NCBI RefSeq assembly: GCF_001703635.1
Contig: NZ_LQZT01000042.1
Location: 117,550-181,549, forward strand
Source of the DNA: Parahoeflea olei
GTDB lineage: Bacteria; Pseudomonadota; Alphaproteobacteria; Rhizobiales; Rhizobiaceae
Length of the DNA stretch: 64,000 nucleotides
Direction: 5' to 3'
Shown: positions 57,970 to 64,000 of the stretch, piece by piece
Numbering within the stretch: position 1 is the first letter of the stretch
How the letters are laid out: each line of letters opens with the position of its first letter
Made by a program: the position numbers and the translations under genes
Notes under the pieces: model-generated
Seen by the model: the letters and a program-made list of their open reading frames with translations, nothing else
Database searches by the model: none
What the model was told of the DNA's origin: nothing

Positions 57970-59353
57970 GCTGTGCGGCCTCCGCGCCCGCGATGCGTCC
58001 GAAAACGGTGCCGATGCTCATGCCGAATCCGGCGAGATAGCCCTTGCCGAGGATCGATCCGGCCATGGTTTCGCCTGCCGCCCAAAGGTTCTCGATCGGC
58101 CCGCTCTCGGTCCGGCACTGGGCCTTTTCGTCGACCTTCAGCCCCAGATAGGTGAACGTGACGCCCGTGCGCAGGCTGTAGCCGTAGAACGGTGCCTCGG
58201 TGATCGGGCGGGCCCAGTTGGTCTTGGCCGGCTCGATGCCCGAGGTGGCGACGCCATCCTTTTCCATCGGCTTGAAACCCGAAGCATCGCCGCAGGCCGC
58301 GTTGAATTCTTCGACGGTCGCCATGAACGCTCCGACCGGCAGGCCCATCTTCTCGGCGAGCTCCGGCAGGCTGTCGGCCTTGATCGGCGGGAACACCGTG
58401 GGCATGAACAGATTGGCCGACTTGGCGTCAATGATCGCGTAGCCCACCTGGTCGGGCTGGGCGGCAACCAGCCGGCCCCAGATGGCATAGCGCTTGGGCC
58501 AGACATCCTCGCCCTCGTCATAGAAGCGCTGGCCGTCCTTGTTCACCACGATCGAGAACGGCACGCAATCGAGCCGGGTGACGATGCCGCCGTCATATTT
58601 GGGCGCACGACCGTCGATGGCGACCGCGTGACACTGGGTCGGATCCCCGACCGAGGACACGCCCTGGTCCAGCAAGTCGCGCAGCACGGTGCCGCGATTG
58701 TAGGGCGTGCCGCGAATCAGGAAATTGCGGGCGGGCGGACCCCAGGCATCGGCCAGCCAGTCGATATCGGCCTGGAACCCGCCGGAGGCGACGATGACCG
58801 CACGCGGCGCGATGCTGCGCCGCTCGCCGTCGAGGTCGTAATCCACCCGCGTGACGCGATTGCCGTCCAGCGCCACATGGCTCACCGGAGCGTTGTAATG
58901 CACCTCCACCCCGAGCGCTGCGGCGGTGCGATAATAGGCGTTGACCAGCGATTTGCCGCCGCCCATGAAAAAGGCGTTGGTGCGCGCCAGCGAGAGCGTA
59001 CCGGACAGCGACGGCTGGAAATGGACGCCATGGGCCTCCATCCAGGGCAGGCATTCCTCCGACTGGCGGATCACCATGCGGGCAAGCGCCTCGTCGGTGC
59101 GGCCGCCGGTGACCTGCAGCAGGTCGTCGAAATATTCCTCCTCGCCGTAGCTGTCGACCAGAACGGACAAGGGGGCTTCGTGCTTGCAGCGAAAATTCCG
59201 CGTATGGCGGGAATTGCCGCCGCGATATTCCTTCGGTGCGGCCTCCAGGATGATGACCTTGGCGCCGGCCTCCGCGGCGGTGATGGCGGCGCAAAGCGCT
59301 GCGTTTCCGCCGCCGATGATTGCAATGTCGTGGCGGGTGTCTGGCTGGCCCAT
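57959..59353 (-). CDS. tcuA: TcuA-like FAD-dependent tricarballylate dehydrogenase
   Basis: TcuA oxidises tricarballylate to cis-aconitate. The 464-residue protein has the N-terminal dinucleotide-binding IAIIGGGNAALCAAITAAEAG near residue 9, a RNSRHTRNF-type substrate region near 45 and a C-terminal WAAGETMAGSILGKGYLAGFG near 420, as in fumarate-reductase-type flavoproteins. The ATG at 59353 has GGAG seven bases upstream, better than two codons earlier. A related substrate is possible. Confidence 0.88.
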   Translation of the reverse strand: MGQPDTRHDIAIIGGGNAALCAAITAAEAGAKVIILEAAPKEYRGGNSRHTRNFRCKHEAPLSVLVDSYGEEEYFDDLLQVTGGRTDEALARMVIRQSEECLPWMEAHGVHFQPSLSGTLSLARTNAFFMGGGKSLVNAYYRTAAALGVEVHYNAPVSHVALDGNRVTRVDYDLDGERRSIAPRAVIVASGGFQADIDWLADAWGPPARNFLIRGTPYNRGTVLRDLLDQGVSSVGDPTQCHAVAIDGRAPKYDGGIVTRLDCVPFSIVVNKDGQRFYDEGEDVWPKRYAIWGRLVAAQPDQVGYAIIDAKSANLFMPTVFPPIKADSLPELAEKMGLPVGAFMATVEEFNAACGDASGFKPMEKDGVATSGIEPAKTNWARPITEAPFYGYSLRTGVTFTYLGLKVDEKAQCRTESGPIENLWAAGETMAGSILGKGYLAGFGMSIGTVFGRIAGAEAAQHVQ

Positions 59354-59420
59354 GCGCATGCTCCGTGGCTTCGTGCGCGCCACCCTATCGGGCGCACCGC
59401 CGATTGATAAATGCAAAAGA

Positions 59421-60362
59421 ATGTCGGATTATGCCGCTATGCGCATCAATTTCGATTTCGCCGAACTCGAGGCCTTTCTCGTCCTGTCCGAAACCGGCTC
59501 CTTCGTTGCGGCGGCCGAGCATCTGGGCCTGTCGCAATCCGCCCTCACCCGGCGCATCCGCAAGCTCGAGCAGGCGCTGGGCACGCCGCTTTTCGACCGG
59601 ACCACGCGCTCGGTGCGGATGACGCTCGCCGCCAAGCGCCTGCGCTCGCGCGCGCAATCCTTGCTCGACGAGGCGCGCGAGACGCTGCGCGAACTCAAGG
59701 ACGACACCACCGAGTTCAACTTCCAGAACCGCGCCATCATCACCGTGGCGGCGGTGCCGAGCACGATCGCGCGCGTGGTCATTCCCGCGGTCGGGCTTTT
59801 CGCGGCCCGCCAGAACGAGGCGCGGGTGCGCATTCTCGATCTGCTGGCCAACGAGGTGGCGGAAGCGGTGGAGGACGGGCAGGCCGATTTCGGGGTTTCG
59901 TCCTGGGCCGCCCCGGACGGGACGCTGCTGTTTGAGCCGTTCTTCGAGGACCGTGTGGTGCTGGTGCTGCCACCCGACCATCCGCTGGCGCAGTCTTCCG
60001 GCGCGCTGAAATGGGCGGCGCTTGCCGGCCAGCGCCTGGTCCTGCCGAGCCAGGGCAGCGGCAACCGGGCGCTGATCGACCGGGCGCTCGCGCGCGAAGG
60101 CCTGTCGCTGTTCTGGAGCTACGAGGTGCCGCGCACCTCCACCGCGCTGGAACTGGTGCGCGCGGGGCTCGGCGTGGCCGCGCTGCCGCTGTCGGCGGTG
60201 CCGGTCAACGACGGGTCTGGCCTGGCGATCCGCCCGCTGCTCTCCCCAAGCGTCGAGCGCAAGATCGGGCTGGTCTTCCGGCGCAACAGCGCGATCCCAC
60301 CGGCCGCGGCGCGGCTGCGCGACCTGATCGTGGCGGAGGCACGCCGGCGCACGGAAGTCTGA
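59421..60362 (+). CDS. LysR-family regulator, divergent from tcuAB
   Basis: The 313-residue protein has the LysR winged helix at residues 12-70 (FAELEAFLVLSETGSFVAAA then GLSQSALTRRIRKLEQALG and LFDRTTRSVRMT) and a substrate-binding domain with VVIPAVGLFAARQNEARVRI and RAGLGVAALPLSAV. It faces tcuAB across 67 bases, the usual layout for an activator of the divergent operon, as TcuR in Salmonella. The first ATG at 59421 or a second at 59439 may be used. Confidence 0.9.
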   Translation: MSDYAAMRINFDFAELEAFLVLSETGSFVAAAEHLGLSQSALTRRIRKLEQALGTPLFDRTTRSVRMTLAAKRLRSRAQSLLDEARETLRELKDDTTEFNFQNRAIITVAAVPSTIARVVIPAVGLFAARQNEARVRILDLLANEVAEAVEDGQADFGVSSWAAPDGTLLFEPFFEDRVVLVLPPDHPLAQSSGALKWAALAGQRLVLPSQGSGNRALIDRALAREGLSLFWSYEVPRTSTALELVRAGLGVAALPLSAVPVNDGSGLAIRPLLSPSVERKIGLVFRRNSAIPPAAARLRDLIVAEARRRTEV

Positions 60363-60473
60363 GCTTCTCGCGGTGCCTGTCGCACAATCACCTGTCGCGG
60401 GTTGCCAGCCGATGACGGTGAAAGCCGCGAGACGGTGCAAGCCCGCTGGTGTGGCCAGCGAAGGGCATAGAAC

Positions 60474-61661
60474 TCAGGGCTTTCGCGACCTCATGAGCTT
60501 CGGCCCGTAGACGACGGCAAAGCCGAGGAAAGCCAGGCACCACAGCAATCCGGCGATGTCGAAGAGGACATGGCCGGGCCAGAAGCCCGCGATGAAGCGC
60601 AGCACAGTCGAGAGCATGATGGCGGCGTAGATCGCGATGGTCGCCTCGTCGGCATGGAGCGCATGACCGGTATGGCCGAGCGTGGCCCGGGTCATGACTG
60701 CAAGCGTCATGGTGCCGATCGCGCCGGCGAGCCACAGGTGCTTGGCCGCGGGCACCGGAATGAGATCCGGCCAGAGAACCGCAAGCCCCATGGCGATGGC
60801 GCCGAGCGGAACGAACAGGTAGCCGGCATGAAGGACCAGCACCAGGGGTTCAGCGCCGGTGCGGTGGCCCTGCCAGCGCGCAAGCCGGAGGAGGTGCAGA
60901 CCCCCGATCAGCAGCAGGCCCGCGCCGGTGAGCCTGGCCTCGGGAAAGCCGACCCAACCCAGGAGCGCGGCGATGCTCGCCAGCAGCGTGAGCTTGTCGA
61001 AGCGCTGCATCGGCGGGGCCGGCAGGTTTGGAGATTTCTGCTGCACCAGCCAGTTGCGCGTGAACGAGGGGATGATGCGCCCGCCGATCAGGCCGATCAT
61101 CATCACGGCGGCGGCAAGCGCGAGCCGCTGGCCGAGCCCGTGGGCCGGATAGCCGCCCGAGGCCTGTTCGACATGGAAGATGAGGTTCGCCAGCGTGAAC
61201 ACCACGAGCAGCCCGAGCACCACCAGGTTTCGCCAGTTCTTGCCCGCGACGATTTCCCTCAGGATGACCACCGAGAGCACCACGGGGAAGGCGAGATCGA
61301 TACCGGCGGCCAGCCAGGCCGGCAGATGGGCGGAAAAGGCCACCGCCACCCGGCCGGCGAGCCAGAGCGCGAACAGACCGGCCAGGCGAGCGCCGACCAC
61401 CGGAAGCCCCCCGGTCCAGTTCGGAACCGCGGTCAGCAGGAAGCCCGCGATGATCGCGCCGAGATAGCCGAACAGGAAGGCATGGGCGTGCCAGGAAATC
61501 GGATCGAAGCGCGAAGGCGGCGCCACGGTGCCGGTCAGCGCCAGGATCCAGATGATCATGGCGGCGCCCGCCCAGAGCGAGCCGAACAGGAAGAAGGGAC
61601 GGAAGCCGTAGGAGAAGAGTGCGGGACCCTGCCAGTGGCGGATTTGGGAGGCGGAAGACAT
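60474..61661 (-). CDS. nnrS: NnrS family haem-copper membrane protein
   Basis: NnrS proteins protect against nitric-oxide stress and accompany nitric oxide reductase genes. The 395-residue product begins MSSASQIRHWQGPALFSYGF, has about 12 hydrophobic segments, WHAHAFLFGYLGAIIAGFL near 69 with the conserved His pair, and MTRATLGHTGHAL near 323. GGAGACCATC precedes the ATG. It is the last gene of the nor group in the window. Confidence 0.92.
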   Translation of the reverse strand: MSSASQIRHWQGPALFSYGFRPFFLFGSLWAGAAMIIWILALTGTVAPPSRFDPISWHAHAFLFGYLGAIIAGFLLTAVPNWTGGLPVVGARLAGLFALWLAGRVAVAFSAHLPAWLAAGIDLAFPVVLSVVILREIVAGKNWRNLVVLGLLVVFTLANLIFHVEQASGGYPAHGLGQRLALAAAVMMIGLIGGRIIPSFTRNWLVQQKSPNLPAPPMQRFDKLTLLASIAALLGWVGFPEARLTGAGLLLIGGLHLLRLARWQGHRTGAEPLVLVLHAGYLFVPLGAIAMGLAVLWPDLIPVPAAKHLWLAGAIGTMTLAVMTRATLGHTGHALHADEATIAIYAAIMLSTVLRFIAGFWPGHVLFDIAGLLWCLAFLGFAVVYGPKLMRSRKP

Positions 61662-61672
61662 GATGGTCTCCT

Positions 61673-61930
61673 TTAGCGGGTTTCCGGGAGCGCCCTGTCC
61701 GCGGCCCTGTCGGCCTCGGTCATCAGCGCCCGGATGTGGCGGGCGAAGGCGTAGGTCGCGGGCACGGCAATCACCGCACCCGTGAGCAGGGCGGCAGGGG
61801 TCGAGAGCACCGGCAGGCCGATCCAGCTGCCGATCAGCGAGGCGAAGAAGGCATTGACCGCCATCGCGCCCGCGCCGAACGGGTAGAGCGCGAAGGCAAT
61901 CCTGCCTGCCGGCCAGCCCCTCCGGCTCAT
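61673..61930 (-). CDS. Small two-helix membrane protein in the nor cluster
   Basis: The 85-residue protein, beginning MSRRGWPAGRIAFALYPF, has two hydrophobic segments (residues 20-35 and 40-65) and a charged C-terminal tail. Its start overlaps the previous stop as ATGA. Similar small membrane proteins (NorF- or NnrT-like) occur beside nnrS and norD, so it belongs to the nitric-oxide-reductase group. The name is not certain. Confidence 0.7.
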   Translation of the reverse strand: MSRRGWPAGRIAFALYPFGAGAMAVNAFFASLIGSWIGLPVLSTPAALLTGAVIAVPATYAFARHIRALMTEADRAADRALPETR

Positions 61931-62100
61931 CGCCGCGCCACCAGCCTGTGCACCGCATAAAGCGCCAGGCAAAAGAGGATCGCCGAACTCGCAAACCAGA
62001 ACTCGGCGGTCGCCGACTGGGCTTGCGGAACCGGCCGGTCAAACACGCCGGCCTGAGCGACGGCCGGCATCAGCGAAAGAAGGAAAAGGGCAAGGCGCAT
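61927..62100 (-). CDS. 57-residue membrane protein in the nor cluster
   Basis: The short frame begins MRLALFLLSLMPAVAQAGVF, a cleavable signal peptide or membrane anchor, and has a second hydrophobic segment (FWFASSAILFCLALYAV, residues 34-50). GGAG precedes the ATG within the end of norD, and its stop overlaps the next gene as ATGA. It is too small for many gene callers but is clearly part of the coupled operon. It may be an NnrT- or NorF-like subunit. Confidence 0.7.
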   Translation of the reverse strand: MRLALFLLSLMPAVAQAGVFDRPVPQAQSATAEFWFASSAILFCLALYAVHRLVARR

Positions 62101-62101
62101 G

Positions 62102-63991
62102 TCAGGTCTCCTGTGTGAGCGTGCGATAGATGTCCGGAAGTGCGCGGGTCAACCGTTCGGGATGGGGCAGCAGGGTGAAGCCACCGCGTCCGAAGATGCG
62201 GGCGAACCAGTCCTGGCCGTCCTCGTCGATGACCACGCCGTGAAGGCTCAGCCCCAGATGCCGGGCTTCGCGCACCGCCATGCGGCTGTCCTCGATGCCG
62301 TGCTGGCCCTCGTAGTGATCGAGATCGTTGGGCTTGCCGTCGGTCAGCACGATCAGCAGCTTGCGGGCCGCACCCTCGCGGGCGAGCTCGGCGCTGACAT
62401 GGCGGATCGCGGCGCCGAGCCTCGTGTAGTGGCTGGGCTTGAGGCTTGCGATGTTGCCGACGACTGCCGGCCCCATCGGGGTGGAAAAGTCCTTGACGCG
62501 GGTCAGGAACACCCGGTCGCGCCGGAGCGAGGAAAAACCCCAGATGCCGAGCCGGTCGCCGGCGGCGTCGATCCCGTGGGCGAGCGCCGCCATCGCCTCG
62601 CGCGCGACATCGATCACGGCCGTGTCGCCGATGGCGGCTTCCGTTGAGCGCGACGTGTCGATCAGGAAGGCCACGGCGAGGTCCCGCTCGGTCTGGCGGG
62701 CGTCCTGCCAGATCCGGTCGCTGCCCTGGCCGGTGGCCTTGAGATCGGCCTGGGCGCAGATCAGCGCCTCGAGATCGAGCTCGCTGCCCTCGATCTGCCG
62801 CGGCCGGAGCAGCCGGCGCGGTCGGAGCGCCTCGAACTGGCGGCGCACCGCGCGGATGTAGCGCGGATCGGGCCTGAAATCGTCGGATTGCGAAGGCTCG
62901 GCCGGGGCGTCGAGCACGCGGCAATGGCCCTCCATATAGGCGCGTGCCCGGTGATTCCATTCGGGATAGACATGTTCGCCTGCAAGAGCCTCGTGGTCGG
63001 CGTCGCTGGGCGAAAGGTCGAGATGCAGCCTGAGGCGCGTGGCGGCCTTGCGGTCGTGTTTCGACAGCACGATCTTTTCCTGGTCGTCGGCGGCCTTCTG
63101 CGCGTTGTCTTCCTCGTCGTCATCGACCGAGCGGTTGATGTTCATGGATTCGACCCAGGAGAGTATGGCTTCGAAACGATGGATGATGAAGCTGTCCCGG
63201 CGGTTGGTCTGGTCCTGGTCCTTGCGCTCGCCGAACTTGCGTTTGCTCGTCGCCGCAGCGGCGGGCGCCTGCCTGGCGTCGGCAGCCTCTTCGGCAGCAC
63301 TTCGACCTGCACCGGCAGTCTCGAAGCAAAGCCAGAACGGAACCGGCAAGAACGGCTGGTAGCCGCGGATCGGGGGATGGGCGGCAACAGGCGCGATCGG
63401 CTTGCCGCGCAACTGGTCGCGGACGCAGGCTTCGACCTCGGCTTCGGCACCGGATGCGGGCAGCGGCAGACGTACGCGGCTTTGCGCGGCAAGCGCCGCC
63501 ATGCGGCGAAAGGCCTTTCTCAAGCCCGGACATTGCCGCAACACCAGATCGGCGCCGATGGCATTGGCGCGGATCGCGGCGAGATCATGCTCCTGCGTCG
63601 AGGGGGGAAGGCGGAGCACCCCGGCGATCACGCTGGCGGGCAGCAGCGCCGCCAGCGCGGTCAGCCAGAAATAGGCGGCACGGTTGAGGTCCCGCTCGGC
63701 GAAGCAGGCGATCGCCGGCGGCAGCCGCAGCGCTTCGCCGTCGAAGCGGGCAAGATGCTGCTGGTTCTTGTCCGTCGAGAGCTTCTGGCGAAGCCCGAGG
63801 CGGTGGCGGATCACGCTCGCGGGAGCCTCGGTGATTTCCACCGAGGCGTCCCCGCCGAGCGCGCGGAAGAGAAGGGTGAGGCTCGGGCGGACATCGCCCA
63901 GCCGAACCTCCGCATCCGGGAACGACACGCTGTCGTCGAAGCCTCTGGCAATGTCATGCCAGAGGTTGCCGAAGGTCTCTTCCGGTTCCAT
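62102..63991 (-). CDS. norD: NorD, nitric oxide reductase activation protein
   Basis: NorD is a soluble von Willebrand factor A protein needed, with the AAA protein NorQ, to assemble active nitric oxide reductase. The 629-residue product has an N-terminal helical region, a charged low-complexity middle near 280-330 and the C-terminal VWA domain with the MIDAS motif AFLIDTSRSTE near 440 and LIVLTDGKPNDLDHYEGQHG near 545. The ATG at 63991 overlaps an upstream stop as TGATG, so norQ or norB should lie just beyond the window. Confidence 0.95.
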   Translation of the reverse strand: MEPEETFGNLWHDIARGFDDSVSFPDAEVRLGDVRPSLTLLFRALGGDASVEITEAPASVIRHRLGLRQKLSTDKNQQHLARFDGEALRLPPAIACFAERDLNRAAYFWLTALAALLPASVIAGVLRLPPSTQEHDLAAIRANAIGADLVLRQCPGLRKAFRRMAALAAQSRVRLPLPASGAEAEVEACVRDQLRGKPIAPVAAHPPIRGYQPFLPVPFWLCFETAGAGRSAAEEAADARQAPAAAATSKRKFGERKDQDQTNRRDSFIIHRFEAILSWVESMNINRSVDDDEEDNAQKAADDQEKIVLSKHDRKAATRLRLHLDLSPSDADHEALAGEHVYPEWNHRARAYMEGHCRVLDAPAEPSQSDDFRPDPRYIRAVRRQFEALRPRRLLRPRQIEGSELDLEALICAQADLKATGQGSDRIWQDARQTERDLAVAFLIDTSRSTEAAIGDTAVIDVAREAMAALAHGIDAAGDRLGIWGFSSLRRDRVFLTRVKDFSTPMGPAVVGNIASLKPSHYTRLGAAIRHVSAELAREGAARKLLIVLTDGKPNDLDHYEGQHGIEDSRMAVREARHLGLSLHGVVIDEDGQDWFARIFGRGGFTLLPHPERLTRALPDIYRTLTQET

Positions 63992-64000
63992 CAGGTCGAG

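Overview
The window is alphaproteobacterial. The right third carries a chromosomal gene order typical of Hyphomicrobiales/Rhizobiales (yacG, maf, infA, a low-molecular-weight phosphatase, a UPF0262 protein, hisD, a DUF2948 protein, murA), followed by tcuAB and part of a nitric-oxide/denitrification cluster (nnrS, norD). The left 49.5 kb is a temperate siphovirus-type prophage with many small ORFs, overlapping starts and lambda-like head genes. Its right end abuts the 3' end of tRNA-Phe(GAA) at 49565. Its left end, integrase and main repressor lie outside the window.

Layout. 1-3.2 kb: a tightly overlapped minus-strand operon of small unknown proteins and a metallophosphoesterase. 3.2-6.5 kb: a plasmid-type replication module made of a Rep_3-like initiator, an origin with direct repeats and a dyad, and two small plus-strand genes whose upstream regions carry a shared 14-base repeat. 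6.5-19.7 kb: accessory cargo, namely an orphan C5 methyltransferase, an AbiE-type toxin-antitoxin pair, a complete EcoRII/Dcm/Vsr restriction-modification cassette, an HNH protein and many small unknowns. 19.8-32 kb: packaging and head genes (TerS, GpA-type TerL, gpW-like, portal, protease with nested scaffold, decoration protein, E-type major capsid, a collagen-like fibre, connectors), the tail tube and a frameshifted tail chaperone. 32-37.7 kb: tape measure and a very short tail-tip set. 37.7-41.6 kb: a reverse-strand SIR2 defence-type gene, an XhlA-like protein and a large protein resembling phage T5 A1. 41.7-43.3 kb: lysis (GH108 muramidase, holin, overlapping spanins). 43.3-49.3 kb: a further C5 methyltransferase and small unknown genes, a tRNA-like sequence and putative integrase arm sites.

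The most striking observations are these. (1) Two tandem elements on the minus strand at 45.6 and 46.0 kb have the hammerhead ribozyme core (CUGACGA, GAAA, UC) with compensatory changes in both internal stems; in each, the stop codon of the upstream gene is embedded in the catalytic core. (2) An 11-base sequence, GAATCTTGCAG, occurs seven times, always on the plus strand and only in the late half of the prophage, in different reading frames or outside genes. (3) A family of five promoter-like elements, TTGCGC-N17-CACCAT, precedes phage genes. (4) Several host-takeover and defence functions travel together: three C5 methyltransferases, EcoRII/Vsr, AbiE, SIR2 and the A1-like protein. The plasmid-type replicon raises the possibility of a phage-plasmid lifestyle.

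All functional calls come from reading the sequence and recalling family motifs; no database search was run.
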